Shown: in pieces, positions 40,459 to 51,340 of the stretch | Position numbering within the stretch: position 1 is the first letter of the stretch | Layout of the letters: each line of letters starts with the position of its first letter | DNA from: Entomortierella parvispora | Taxonomy: Eukaryota > Mortierellomycota > Mortierellomycetes > Mortierellales > Mortierellaceae | NCBI GenBank assembly: GCA_963573315.1 | Contig: OY752150.1 | Coordinates: forward strand, 1,922,001-1,986,000 | Length of the DNA: 64,000 nucleotides | Reading direction: 5' to 3' | Position numbers and translations under genes: made by a program | Notes under the pieces: model-generated | Told to the model about the DNA's origin: nothing | Seen by the model: the letters and a program-made list of their open reading frames with translations, nothing else | The model's database searches: none

Positions 40459-43400
40459 TGGTGGACCTTACCTGGCCCTTTCTCTTCATGTGTCTCTCCT
40501 TGTTAAGTGTGCCCTCTCCCGTTGTTGCCTTTTCTTTGTCCAACTTCTTTCTCTCTTCGGTCCCTTTGCCCGTTGTGAAGCAGACCCGCACATCGCAGTG
40601 GGCCGACTTCTTTCGTCTCCTTTTTTCCAATGCATTCTCCTATTCATCCTGCTGGTTCAGCAACGATTACATTTTACTTGGCTCTTTGTGTACCGCTGTA
40701 GTCTTGTTATTCTGTTCGTTGGCTCTCTGGTTATCAGCGTCCTCTCGCCCCTCCCAATCAGTCCACATTCAACAACACTTTTCCACCCCTAGAGTTTCTT
40801 CCCTATTCTTCTTTAAGCGTTCGGTTCCTCCTTCGTATGAGGTAAAGCCAAGTGATTGGCCTCGCTTCCACGAGGATGGTTTCCTTCCGTTTTCTGATTT
40901 CATTGACTCCTTTCAACAATTGTTCACCTCCCGCAATATCCCTCCACAGTTCAAATTCGCCTGCTTCAAACAATCCCTTTCACACATCACACCCTCTATT
41001 CTTTCCTCCTCCCGAGCGTTTGACACTGATTCATTCGAAGATGCTGTCCAACGCCTGGCTGGACCCCTTTATTGTACCCCCGACGAACTTCGTGCTAGAA
41101 GAGACAAAGCGTTTTCGCACACGGCACAGAAAGCGAATCACTCTTTCGATGAGTATGCCTCCACTTTCTTAAGAGCCGCGGAACGCTTTGAGTTCCTCAG
41201 TCAAGCTGAGTTGCGTCGCTTGTTCTACTTTCACCTCGATGATCGTCATAAGTTCCACCTTAACAGTTTCTACACTGGGTCGTGGTCCCGCAAGGACACC
41301 CTCATCACATTTATTGACGATTGCTCCGACTACATTCACTCCAATCCTCCTCCGCCTCCTACTACCCCTCACGTCAACGTTCCTCAGCGACCTCCAACCA
41401 CTCCTTCACCTCGCACACCCCTTTCCCCTTGCACTCATTGTAATGGCCCTCACCCATCTCACCGCTGCTACTCCACCTTCCCTGAACTCCGTCCAAATCG
41501 TCAGTCACCCCCTTCCACATCGTCGCCAAATACCGCCATTGTCCCTGCCGCCAACTCCACCCCCACCGTCGCATCCATCACCACTACGCAATTGACACCC
41601 CGCAGCTTCCCTTCTTTCACAATTCCATTCGCAGGTGCAGAAACCGAAGTGCTAGTTGACACTGGCGCGGAAGTATCTTGCATGTCCGCTGAATTAATCG
41701 AAAAAGAAGGTATGAATGCTCTCATTCTCCCGAACTCGCAGCACGCGGTTATGACAGCCACTGGGATAGTCGAACAGACGCTCGGCGCAGTTCAGTTTCT
41801 GGTACTCGGTACCACGATCACCTTCCACGTCCTCAAATCTCTTTGCACCCCCTTCATCATTGGTTGGGATACCCTCACTTCTTTCACCTTCACCATTTCC
41901 AACAACAGTCTCTCTCTCTCCAGTCTCCTTCCTCCCCCCGATGTGGATATTTCCAATATCCGATCACTTCCCCTCCCTCCTCCCAACAATAACTCCATCT
42001 TCATCCCTTTCACCTCATCCTCCTCCCTTCCACTCCGCCCTCTTCGTCGCCTTCTCGCCGTAATCCCCTACGATCCCACTGCTCATCTCAATCGCCTCCT
42101 TGAAGCCAACTCCGATATTTTTGCCTCCAATCCTTCAGCTCCTCCCAAATCCCATCTCACTCATTTCTCCATTGACACGGGCAAAGCCCTCCCCATTCAA
42201 TCGCGTGGTTATCCTCAACCCCCTGGCACAAAACGAATTATCGATCGTCACATTGATTCAATGTTGGCGGACGGTATCATTTCCCCTTCCTTCTCTCCTT
42301 GGTGTTCCCCCGTTGTGATCATTGGTAAAAAGGATGGTAGTGAGCGGTTTTGTGTGGATTACTCCAAGGTTAACGCTGTTACAGTTCAGGACGCGTATCC
42401 CATTCCCCGCATTGATCTCCTCCTGGCTGCCTTGGGTGGTGCGTTTGTTTATTCTTCCCTTGATATGGCTGCTGCCTATTGGCAAATTCCTATTGAAGTG
42501 ATGACCGCTCTTAAACTGGCTTTTGTCTGTCATCGCGGCCTCTTTCAGTGGAATCGCATGCCTTTTGGAGCTACAACAGCACCGGCCACCCTTCAACGTA
42601 CACTCAATTCTGTTTTTGCTGCCCTTCTCTACAAGTGTGTGGTTATCTACTTCGACGACATCATCATTTTCTCCCCCTCCCTAGCACAGCATCTTGTTGA
42701 CCTTCAAACAGTCTTTGATTTGCTTCGTGCGAGTGGATTTTCTTTGAAACGGTCCAAGTGTCATTTCCTACAAAAAGAATTGAAAGTTCTGGGCTTTGTG
42801 GTCTCCGCTAGCGGTATCAGCACAGATCCTGACAAGATCGCTGCCATCGTTAAGTATCCCACACCAGTCAAAGTCAAGGACGTTCTTTCTTTTATTGGTA
42901 TGGCCGGACAGTATCGCGTCTTTATTCGTGCTTTCTCTTTAACTGCTGCCCCCCTTCACGCCCTTACCCGCAAAAACACCCCCTTTCTTTGGTCTGAGCA
43001 GTGTCAGCAAGCCTTCCAAAAGCTTAAAGACCTGTTGACGTCCGCCCCTATCCTTGTTCATGCCAATTTCTCCTTGCCCTTTCACCTCTTTGCCGATGCC
43101 GCGTGTAAGCGTGGCCTGGGTGCCGTGCTTGCCCAGTATGATGAGAATGGTCATCTTCATCCTATCGCCTTTGCCAGTCGTGGCCTCCTGCCTGCCGAAA
43201 AGAACTACACGGTAACTGAAGTAGAAGCTCTTGCAATCGTGTGGGCCCTGAAGAAGAAATTTCATCAATATGTTTATGGTACCCACTTCAACATTCACAC
43301 CGATCACTCCAATCTTCGTTTCATCACTTCAATGAAGGAGGCTGACGGTCGCATTGCCCGTTGGCGTCTCTTCCTTCATAAGTACACCTACATTGTTCAC

Positions 43401-44900
43401 TACATTCCAGGCTCTCGCAACGTCGTTGCAGATGCCCTTTCTCGTCACCCTTTACCTGTTGTTGCTTCCATCTCCCTTCACCGTTTCCCTGCTTTTAACT
43501 CCCTCGTTCTGCCCCCTGAAGTCATTGTCATTCGAGATGATGCCCACATCATTGAAGAACAACAAAAAGACCCTCTTTGCATCTCCATCTTTGAAAAACT
43601 CCACTCGGACCCTCGCTATATCCTGGTAAGAGGTATCTTGCATCACATCTTCTTCCCCCCACACAATCCTACCCGTGCCCATTTCCAAATCGTGCTTCCC
43701 CCCATTTTTCACCCTTACGTTTGTTATCTGGCCCACGACATTCCCTTGAGTGCTCACCAAGGATCGTCCAAAGCTATTTTTCGTATTCGAGCTCAATACT
43801 GGTGGCCCACCATGGACTCTGACATTAAGGCATATGTTCGCAGTTGCCAGAAGTGTCAAGAGTTCAAGTCTGGACAGAAGCATGCAGTTGCCTATCGTCC
43901 CACCACCAGTGATGCCCCCTTTATTCGTGTTGCGTTGGATTTCTTTGGCCCCCTTCCTACATCTTCTTCAGGGTTCAAATATGTTTTGGTGATCCAAGAT
44001 ATGTTTACGCGTTTTGTCAATCTTATCCCTCTTCAATCCACCGCTACCCCTGAGTTCATCCAAGCCCTGTCTACACAGTATTTTCCTATCCATGGTATAC
44101 CCTTAGAGTTTGTATCGGACAATGGCCCTCCTTTCAGCTCTACTTTTGCCCAAGTATTTGCGTCTACCCTTGGTATTGGGCTCCGTTACGCTCCAGCGTA
44201 CCACCCTCAGTCTAACGGTATGGTCGAACGGTTCATGGCTACTCTCCGTTGCATGATCACCGCCTACCTTGAGGCCCCTACCATCGGCAGTACCACCAAG
44301 ACCTCCGCCAATGATCGCAAGATCCTTCAAGAAAAACAAAGTAACTGGGACCGTTTCCTTCCTCACTTCGCTTTTGCATACAACACTTCCTTCCACCCTG
44401 CCATCCATGACACTCCTTTCTTCCTTGCCCATGGCCGCGATCCTCGCCATCCTCTCAACACCATCTCTCTTCCCGATATTTCCTCCACTCTCTCCAACAC
44501 CTCCCCCACCTTCTCTTCTCAACATCACTTTTTCTCCTCCCTCATCGACGCCCGCACAGCAACCGCCATTTCACACGAACTCTTTTCCCCTCCACCGTTT
44601 GATTCTTCTTCTTGGCCCATTGGTATGGCAGTGTGGCTTTACACTCCTCCTACCACCTCTGGTCTTATTGTTGCAAAGTTCCGTAAGTGTTGGATTGGTC
44701 CTTGCCGTGTCTCTGCCGTCCGTTCCCACGATATCCGCGATCTGGTTGATCCTCAACAACGATCTCACACCCGGATCCATGTCTCGCGCCTTAAACCGTT
44801 CTTCACAAGAGATGGTCCGGCCCCTGAACCCGCTATGGTCCCTGCGGTAGAGCCCGCCGCAGTCCCTCTGCCGGACCCGGACGACGCTTCCGATCTTTAA
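40431..44900 (+). CDS. Gag-Pol polyprotein (Ty3/Gypsy)
   Basis: Uninterrupted frame, ~1,489 residues from the ATG at 40431 (alternative ATG at 40458, spanning the LTR border). N-terminal hydrophobic stretches, then a gag capsid-like region (FHEDGFLPFSDFIDSFQQLF), a zinc-knuckle-like CTHCNGPHPSHRC (~333), protease VLVDTGAEVS (~407), RT with FCVDYSKVN and YFDD (~738), RNase H FADAACKRGLGA (~886), integrase zinc motif H..H..CQKC (~1100-1140), and core DFFGPL (~1169), SDNGPP (~1229), VERF (~1264). C-terminal end has a GPY/F-like IGPCRVSAV. Gag and Pol share one frame with no frameshift or stop between them. All catalytic residues visible: copy looks autonomous. Confidence 0.93.
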   Translation: MAPSHSHPNMVDLTWPFLFMCLSLLSVPSPVVAFSLSNFFLSSVPLPVVKQTRTSQWADFFRLLFSNAFSYSSCWFSNDYILLGSLCTAVVLLFCSLALWLSASSRPSQSVHIQQHFSTPRVSSLFFFKRSVPPSYEVKPSDWPRFHEDGFLPFSDFIDSFQQLFTSRNIPPQFKFACFKQSLSHITPSILSSSRAFDTDSFEDAVQRLAGPLYCTPDELRARRDKAFSHTAQKANHSFDEYASTFLRAAERFEFLSQAELRRLFYFHLDDRHKFHLNSFYTGSWSRKDTLITFIDDCSDYIHSNPPPPPTTPHVNVPQRPPTTPSPRTPLSPCTHCNGPHPSHRCYSTFPELRPNRQSPPSTSSPNTAIVPAANSTPTVASITTTQLTPRSFPSFTIPFAGAETEVLVDTGAEVSCMSAELIEKEGMNALILPNSQHAVMTATGIVEQTLGAVQFLVLGTTITFHVLKSLCTPFIIGWDTLTSFTFTISNNSLSLSSLLPPPDVDISNIRSLPLPPPNNNSIFIPFTSSSSLPLRPLRRLLAVIPYDPTAHLNRLLEANSDIFASNPSAPPKSHLTHFSIDTGKALPIQSRGYPQPPGTKRIIDRHIDSMLADGIISPSFSPWCSPVVIIGKKDGSERFCVDYSKVNAVTVQDAYPIPRIDLLLAALGGAFVYSSLDMAAAYWQIPIEVMTALKLAFVCHRGLFQWNRMPFGATTAPATLQRTLNSVFAALLYKCVVIYFDDIIIFSPSLAQHLVDLQTVFDLLRASGFSLKRSKCHFLQKELKVLGFVVSASGISTDPDKIAAIVKYPTPVKVKDVLSFIGMAGQYRVFIRAFSLTAAPLHALTRKNTPFLWSEQCQQAFQKLKDLLTSAPILVHANFSLPFHLFADAACKRGLGAVLAQYDENGHLHPIAFASRGLLPAEKNYTVTEVEALAIVWALKKKFHQYVYGTHFNIHTDHSNLRFITSMKEADGRIARWRLFLHKYTYIVHYIPGSRNVVADALSRHPLPVVASISLHRFPAFNSLVLPPEVIVIRDDAHIIEEQQKDPLCISIFEKLHSDPRYILVRGILHHIFFPPHNPTRAHFQIVLPPIFHPYVCYLAHDIPLSAHQGSSKAIFRIRAQYWWPTMDSDIKAYVRSCQKCQEFKSGQKHAVAYRPTTSDAPFIRVALDFFGPLPTSSSGFKYVLVIQDMFTRFVNLIPLQSTATPEFIQALSTQYFPIHGIPLEFVSDNGPPFSSTFAQVFASTLGIGLRYAPAYHPQSNGMVERFMATLRCMITAYLEAPTIGSTTKTSANDRKILQEKQSNWDRFLPHFAFAYNTSFHPAIHDTPFFLAHGRDPRHPLNTISLPDISSTLSNTSPTFSSQHHFFSSLIDARTATAISHELFSPPPFDSSSWPIGMAVWLYTPPTTSGLIVAKFRKCWIGPCRVSAVRSHDIRDLVDPQQRSHTRIHVSRLKPFFTRDGPAPEPAMVPAVEPAAVPLPDPDDASDL

Positions 44901-45251
44901 GATTTGCGCTCGGACCACAGCCCTTGGTAAAGTATCCCCCCTCCTTTTCCTTTTCCTCGCCCACACATCTCTCCCATCCAATCATCTTCCTCACCGTCGC
45001 ATTTTCCTTCTTTCACTCGATCACCTCATTCCTTTTCACTTAATCACACCACTCCCCTTCATCCGTCACTTCATTCTTTTCACCAATCACCGTCTTCACC
45101 TTCACCATGCCCCTTTCACTCTCCATTCGTCGCCCCTATTCCCATTCACCATCTCCATTTCCCACTTTTTCTTTTAAACACTCCATTCCCCATTTCTCAT
45201 TCCTCCATCTCCTCCAAAACTCATTATCACCTTCGCCAACCTCACTTCACT

Positions 45252-45830
45252 ATGTCGCCCCGCAACTCGTCCCAACAACATGAAGCATCACCCTCGCCCC
45301 CCAGCTCTCCACCACAACGTCCAACTGAAGCCGGCAAAACATACAAATCGTCCGACAACATCAGCCCCTCGACGTCTCGAGAACCATCACCAACACCTTC
45401 GCCGCCGCAGACACCTCACCAACCGTCCACTCAGCGCCCCACTCAATCTCTTAAAACAGTAAAAGTTTCAACTCCACAGCTACCTCCACCTCACCTCATT
45501 CAGCCCGAAAACATCAAAATCAAACAATCTCGGGTGACAGCTCTACCACCACCAACCGATGACACCAACTACACAGCAAACAACGCTCAAATGACCTCTT
45601 ATTTGGAATATCAACGAGAACGTCTAAAATATATAGACAGACAGTCAGACAAATTCCGTTCAATGTTGCACTCAGCCGTCGCCTCAAAAGACCAATGGAC
45701 GCTCGATATTGCCGTGGCCCAACTGGCTGCCTTAGAAGCTCAGCGCCAGCACGTCATGGAGATCCACAAGCAAGCTTATTATGAGTATCGCATCTTTTAC
45801 ACCACCTTTCTTAACCACAGTCCCTTTTAA
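45252..45830 (+). CDS. Extra ORF of the Gypsy element (192 aa)
   Basis: ATG 45252, between pol and the 3' LTR, the position of env or accessory genes. Residues 1-100 are Pro/Ser/Thr/Gln-rich; residues ~105-180 are polar and helical (MTSYLEYQRERLKYIDRQSDKFR, QLAALEAQRQHVMEIHKQAYYEY), suggesting a coiled coil. No signal peptide or membrane segment, so not an envelope protein. It uses the same frame as gag-pol but is separated by a stop and 350 bp. Possible roles are a nucleic-acid-binding or Gag-assembly helper; function unknown. Confidence 0.6.
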   Translation: MSPRNSSQQHEASPSPPSSPPQRPTEAGKTYKSSDNISPSTSREPSPTPSPPQTPHQPSTQRPTQSLKTVKVSTPQLPPPHLIQPENIKIKQSRVTALPPPTDDTNYTANNAQMTSYLEYQRERLKYIDRQSDKFRSMLHSAVASKDQWTLDIAVAQLAALEAQRQHVMEIHKQAYYEYRIFYTTFLNHSPF

Positions 45831-46002
45831 CCACCTCTTTTTTTCGTTCGTACACTTTCACTTTCAAAAAAAAAAAAAAAAAAAAAAAACTTCTTCCTTT
45901 TTCTTCCAACGTCTTTTCGTTTTCTCTATCTATTTTCCTTTCGTTCTTCTCTTCGTCTCTTTCGTTTTCTTGCTCGGCATGGCCTCGTCTTTGGCCGGGG
46001 AG
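45831..46002. other. Pyrimidine-rich 3' leader to polypurine tract
   Basis: C/T-rich DNA with an A tract (45868-45890), ending in the purine stretch before the 3' LTR. Confidence 0.6.
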
Positions 46003-46420
46003 TGTCAGGGTGCCAGCTGTCCTAGCAGCTAAGCCACCACTATCGCTTTCCAAAGATATCTTGTTTGCTTTACTCGAACCATTGAGCCCCTTGGAGCCCG
46101 AACGGCTATTGCCAAGACGCCGTCGCAATGCCAAGACGCCGCCGCAATGCCAAGTCGCCGCACAGTACAAGCTCTTCAGTCAAGCCCAGGCCCCATCCAG
46201 TATAAATAGTAGCCATGCCATAGTAGAAACAACTTCAGAATTCCCTTCCATAAAATTATTCTCACTTCTTCCTCTTTTATTCCATGTCTATCTTATTCTG
46301 GATATTTTCCTTCTCTTGCCTTCTTTTCTCGTTTAATTTAATCGAGCTTGTTTCCTCCTCTGATCCCTCTCGCTGCCCCTCAATCCCCCTCGATGGCCCC
46401 AAGCCACTCTCATCCCAACA
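46003..46420 (+). repeat. 3' LTR
   Basis: Copy of 40041-40458; ends CATCCCAACA and is followed by CGTG. Confidence 0.92.
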
Positions 46421-46448
46421 CGTGGGCCGCATGCGTGTATCACGTGCC

Positions 46449-46533
46449 TGGGTTTCGCAGCATTTACAGTGGCGGTAGGAAGAATATTTCCTTCTTCGTC
46501 GTATGTGCTGCAGCTGCACCGACATGTGCGGGA
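46449..46533 (+). repeat. Target-locus direct repeat, copy 2
   Basis: Diverged copy of 39959-40036 (gtttcgcagcatttac, cttcgtcgtatgtgctgca). 46534-46754 holds a T tract and (CA)n run (46696-46720) upstream of the next gene. Confidence 0.75.
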
Positions 46534-46754
46534 TATCCGTAGGCCGTACACCTTATTTTTTTACTTATAAAACTTGTCACCTGTGGATCACTCCATCACT
46601 ACTTTGGATGTTTGCCTTTTTTTTTTTTGATTTAAGAAGCTTTTCTGCGTCCAAGGTCATCGATGATATAAAGGTACCAGATCCCGTCCTTCGTCACACA
46701 CACACACACACACGCACACACAATCATCTTCTGAACAAGTTGACCTCCCTCACC

Positions 46755-47592
46755 ATGGCTGAAGCCACAAAAGCATGCAACATTTTCAATCGGTACCAAA
46801 GACTAATCAAGTCACCCGATATCAATGTCTTTTCCAAGTCACTCTCCACATCAATCGCGAACGTGCTGGGGTCAGGCCATCCAGAACTCTGTCAAGAGCT
46901 ACTGCAGTATTTGATTCAACAACGCGCCCTTAAAAACACCAACCGCCTAGTAATCGTCTCGGGACTTACTCGATTGATCACAGAACACTCCCAACCGGCA
47001 GTTTCACCATCACAAGCACCTCCAAGCGCCGGCGAAGCGAGTCTGTTTACATCAACCATGAAACTCAAAGCCTCCAATATGTTGGAGCGGATGTTTCTGA
47101 CTCAGCTCCCTATACCTCCCCCACATCCACACGCAGACCTTACCGAAAGCCAACAAAAACTATGGACTTTTCTTTCTCAGATGGGGAACGGGGATTGGAA
47201 CATGGCGACTGCCCTCTTGCCTTGTTGGGATCCCAAGGACTTTGAGGTTCTCATGGCCGCGGGCCTCAAAGTGTACACTGCCACCACCAACGACCCCTCG
47301 GATCATGACAGGGAAAAACTTTTTCAGTTCTCTGGGCTGAAAGACAACGTGGGCACACGCGCAATGGATGTCTCGACTCGAACGAAGGCCGAATTGCAAC
47401 AGTTCCAAGCCAATTTTGCAGACCCTGGGGTAAAATATCCAAATGATCCCAGGATTTTGTCATCCCAAGGACGGTACTAACATTGGACCTTTTGTCCTTG
47501 TCTTCTAGTCTGTTCTCTCCAGCTTCACAAAGAGCCCTCAATTTTGGAAAGATGGTTTCTATGACAAAGGTGAACTCCTGAGATCTACATAG
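46755..47592 (+). CDS. Ankyrin-like partner protein of the UCH module, intact copy
   Basis: Exons 46755-47429 and 47509-47592 join in phase 0 (donor GTAAAA, branch TACTAAC, acceptor CTTCTAG) for 252 residues. N-terminal helical region (NIFNRYQRLIKSPDIN, ELCQELLQYLIQQ), Pro/Ser linker, then LWTFLSQMGNGDWN and FEVLMAAGLKVYTATTND, which resembles an ankyrin repeat, and a conserved end FWKDGFYDKGELL. The degenerate paralogue at 14598-15415 has the same exon layout. It is followed by the UCH gene on the same strand after ~220 bp. No catalytic motif; an adaptor role for the enzyme is inference. Confidence 0.65.
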
Positions 47593-47814
47593 TCTTTGTG
47601 CTGCTATATTTCGTTATCCTGGTGATTCATCCCTGTTTCGTCATCATTCTCATAACAATTACACCAACAGCTGCAACCATTTTTTTCTTTTATTTCTATT
47701 CAAAATTCATATAGTGCTCATAAACGCTGGCTTTTTTTTTTCTTTCATTTGTATTGACTTTGCACTCTTTGCACCCTTACTATTCTAGAATTTCTAAACT
47801 CTTGGTTCTTTTTG

Positions 47815-48653
47815 ATGAAAGAACCATTCATTTCCTCGGATAAACTCTCTGCTCAGATGCTTTCAAGTGACTCGAGCACAGCGGCCCATCAGGCTTACAT
47901 TGTGTGTTATGAAGACACGGAAGAGGTACAGATCAGTGTGTCTGCCGACAATAACAGAATCAAATACAAGAGACGAAAGCGTGCGCCTGAGTTCAAAAAG
48001 CCAGACCAGTCCCAAATACCCTTGTATTTCATCCAAGTACATACGAAGTTCATTTCCAGCACATGTACACGCCATCAACCGTTTTAACCAATACCTTCAA
48101 CATTCTTTGATCCAGACACAGAATGGATCATGTGCAACAATGTGCCTGGTCAACTTTTTGATCAGTCAGCCAAAAGATACTCACGGACCCATCATGAAAC
48201 AACTTTATCAACAAGTCAGAGCAGACCCGCGCTCTGTAGTAAGACCGAAAGTTGTGAACGACTTGCCTTTTTTTCTTTTTTTTTTTTTTATAAAAGTTCA
48301 ACTCTTTAATCATGTTGCTATAGGCTTACCAGTCGCTCGTGGAGAATCATCCGGCGTTGCATGAATTGCACCACCAGGTGCTTTGTATGGAATCACTGCG
48401 ACATACATCCACCGATGCACCACAACAGCCTCAAGACACCGTTTCTTGTTCTGAAAAGGAGAACCATAGTATCCTCATCTTACCCTTTGATGGCTACGTA
48501 TGGGAGATTGACAGCTTTTACTCTAATGGACCGCTGAGTCTTGGTCCAAGTGAATCGAGTTGGACGACTGTGGCTGCCGATCGATTGCAAATGTGGAGTC
48601 ACACCTCTACCATCACTGGAGTCGGGGTGGATATCCAGGCTATATTGAAGTGA
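47815..48653 (+). CDS. UCH-type (peptidase C12) deubiquitinase
   Basis: Exons 47815-48036, 48116-48235 and 48324-48653, all phase 0, give 223 residues. LYFIQ|TQNGSCATMCLVNFL carries the oxyanion Gln and catalytic Cys in the arrangement of UCH enzymes (family form Q..NACAT..). ENHSILILPFDGYVWEIDSFYSNGPLSLG carries the catalytic His and, 14 residues on, the Asp (family form HF..y....g.lyELDG..gPi.hG). Family role: release of ubiquitin from small adducts in cytosol or nucleus. Short N-terminus, with no recognisable ESDP start; the first residues are uncertain (ATG at 47857 possible). Its partner lies just upstream. Confidence 0.72.
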
Positions 48654-48724
48654 CCTTAAAAACCTCAACTACTATGGCAAACTTTTTTCTTTATTTGTAC
48701 GCGTGCACAATAAAAAATGGGGAG

Positions 48725-49515
48725 ACTGAAAAAACTGTGTTTTGAAAACACAGTAAAAACACAGTCGAAAAAACACAGTAAGAAAAACACAGTTTTTTCA
48801 CAGAAAACACAGTGAGACAAAAAATACAATAAATTTGTCGTATCTCTCGAGCAATTGAAACGCGCTCGCGCTCTTGTACTGCCATCTTTACCTTCCATGG
48901 TCTCTCCGGTACCACATCTCGCCTCTGCAATACTCTATCGTTCAGTTCCAACGCACCATGCCGAGCGACCGTTTTCACAATTTGATCAACATGCTCTGGC
49001 TAGCACCCCTTTCGTCATCGGGATCCGCCCCCGATCAAGAAACCAGAGAGCGTATCGTCAACAGTTTCTCTTATTCCTGGACAACTGAATGAAGATGTAC
49101 CTGTCAATCATTTAGACAGCGACCCGTACATCACACCAACAATTTCAAGAGAAAAAAAGGCGAAGGAAAGGGAGATATCAAAGGAAACAACCAGCAGCAA
49201 CAACCGTCGCGCTCAAAAACCAACTTGAGGGCAAGATTGTCATCAACCCTTTCAAAACCCAGAGTTCGGTGGACTCATACCATCCCCGAGAAGCCTGTGT
49301 ACATTCTCTACCACAGCTATACCATCGTTACGCGTCTGCGTATTTGGAAGAGATGGACAAGAAGAAAGACAAAAATCTTTTGCGAGACAGATAATTTCAT
49401 TTTCAGAGACAGGAAAAACACAGGAAAAAACACAGGAAAAAACACAGAAAAAACACAGTTTTTTCACTTCTCACTTTTCTGTGTTTTTTCTGCCACAGTT
49501 TTTTCACTACTGCCA
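48725..49515. repeat. Segment bounded by arrays of AAAAACACAG
   Basis: About seven AAAACACAG units in both orientations at 48730-48815, including a near-perfect palindrome actgtgtttt-g-aaaacacagt, and about six at 49420-49500. Between them ~600 bp with only short ORFs. It looks like a non-autonomous element with repeat-array ends, but no target duplication was identified. Confidence 0.5.
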
Positions 49516-49576
49516 TAAAAAATTAACAAAAATTGATGCGTGTTTTTACGCATGAACACATCTGAGAAACTGCAAC

Positions 49577-50760
49577 CTAAATGAATCCGCGAATGAAAGG
49601 CTTCGTAAACAGACAGTTCATGTTGGCCATTGGGAACTTGCCACATAGTCGGATGTCTTTCAATGACCGCACCCTTGAAAACGCAACATAGGATTGGCAG
49701 GTGCAAAAGAGCGAATCCAAACTGACAGAAACTGAGTCCGGTGTCAATCCCTGTGCTTTGTGTATCGTCATTGAGTATGCCAACTGGATGGGGAATTGTC
49801 GTCGTGAGTGTCCGCCATCGGATACAATTCGTAACTCCCGATGCAGTCTGTATGTGGAACCGTCAGCTAGTTGCAATACTACTCTGTCGTTTTCGTAGCC
49901 TTGCACCTTTGCCACCGCTCCGTTAACAACCCGGAGGTCAACACTCATGTTTGATGTAACAATGATTCTTGCACCCACAAAGACTCGGGTAACCGTCGCA
50001 AGTCCCGTCTCGCGCTGAAGAGAAGTAGAGCCATGGGCGCAACTGTCTATTGCCGCAAACTCCATTCGATTTTTAGGGTCCACCGTATCGAACGCAGCAA
50101 GGTTGATTTGATCCACTTCATGCCTTGTACAACGTAGCTCGATTGCATCTTTGACCTGCGCGCTAACCTGACCTTTGAGAGTATAAGATAAACAAAGTCA
50201 GTTTCAAGCTGCGATCTCGGAGCTCGTCGGATGATTTCCAAGAACCTGAAGAAAGACGGATCCTGGGCTTGTCGACAGGCCATCCGGAGATGGATCCGTG
50301 TAAACTTTTCAAATGGCACGAGTTCCGGATCCACTGGTCGTGATTGTCAATGTCACTTCCGTCGTCCACCTGCAGTTGACAGCTGCTACGCACAAAAGGG
50401 TCAAGCTGCGCCAAGTCCCCAAACAAGACAATCGGAAACCCTCCAAAAGAGTGCCTTCTCATCAGGCTGGCGGTTTGCAAGCTGCACAGGGCGTCGTTTA
50501 TCTGATCCAACATTTCTTTGGAAACCATCGGCACCTCGTCAATGATAATTAATGGCCTCTTTCCCTTGGACTTGACTCGCAAAAGGTTCCATCATACCAT
50601 CATAGGCGAGCATGCATGCAGTCACCGAAAGGGAGCACCACTGTACGCCGGAGATGGCTCCATCAGAGGTGGACAGGCGCTTGGAAAGTCTTTTTCTGTT
50701 GCAAAACCACTGCAATCGCCACCATCTATGTTGATCAGGAGGGAAAGAGACGTGCCTTCC
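49577..50760 (-). pseudogene. PIF1-family helicase relic
   Basis: Minus strand, frames shifted. Recognisable: PLIIIDEVPMVSKEMLDQIN (motif II), FGGFPIVLFGDLAQLDPF (motif III, Q), GARIIVTSNMSVDLRVVNGAVAKV, and LAYSMTIHKAQGLTPDSVSVSLDSLF..YVAFSRVRSLKDI (motifs V-VI). The Walker A region upstream (50600-50760) is not readable and a frame change occurs at ~50160. It belongs to the PIF1 helicases common in fungal repeats; whether it comes from a Helitron cannot be told, as no Rep domain is present. Inactive. Confidence 0.75.
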
Positions 50761-51340
50761 TAACGTTGTACATATTCTCCACGTGATATCAGCTATGATT
50801 CTGATGGCGCGTCTACGCGAAATGCTCTTCTGCTTTCAACCTTCTCCGATCACTCTTACCGTTCGGCGAACCTGGACAACTTGTACGGTAACAGCCACAG
50901 ACTCCAAGCGTTTGCACGACGAAAACTCTGACGAAGACTATGCCTCTGATCCTCCTGAAACTCCGCTGATCATCTATTGACGATCAGTCAGCGGGAGCGC
51001 GCAAAACGGTTTGAATGAAGTTGCAAGATCAGTGCCCTCCCATGCGAGATTTCTAAAGATGTAGTAAAACAAATGGCTATGTGTTTGCGCCACTTATTGT
51101 AACTTGTACGATCATGGATGGGGTGCTTACTGCAGACGACATTCGAGGGGTGCCTACTGCAGATGGCATTCGAGGAGTGCTCAAGGTATTCAAGTCTTGG
51201 GAGGAATTGTGTTGGACCTGAGAAGGATAAGACTGGATGCATTAGTACTACTGTATGAACTTGCATTGTTCACACTAAGAAGAAAAAAAAGGGGGACCGA
51301 CATCACGATTTAGAAACACCTTTTTTTAAAAAAAAAAAAC
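50761..51340. other. No gene recognised
   Basis: Short ORFs only; ends in an A/T homopolymer run at 51320-51342. Confidence 0.5.

Larger units (their letters stand above)
40041..46420 (+). mobile_element. Full-length Ty3/Gypsy LTR retrotransposon
   Basis: 6,380 bp, 418-bp LTRs with TG..CA ends (TGTCAGGG..CCCAACA), flanked by CGTG (40037-40040 and 46421-46424), a 4-bp target duplication. Primer-binding site candidate TGGTGGACC starts directly after the 5' LTR; a purine tract (ggccggggag) precedes the 3' LTR. One long gag-pol frame plus a second ORF near the 3' end. Matching LTRs and intact frames suggest a young, possibly active copy. Confidence 0.93.

Noticed and set aside
49577-50760. Helitron call for the PIF1 relic
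   Set aside because: No Rep/HUH domain and no Helitron-like 3' hairpin with CTRR end were seen; PIF1 alone is not enough.
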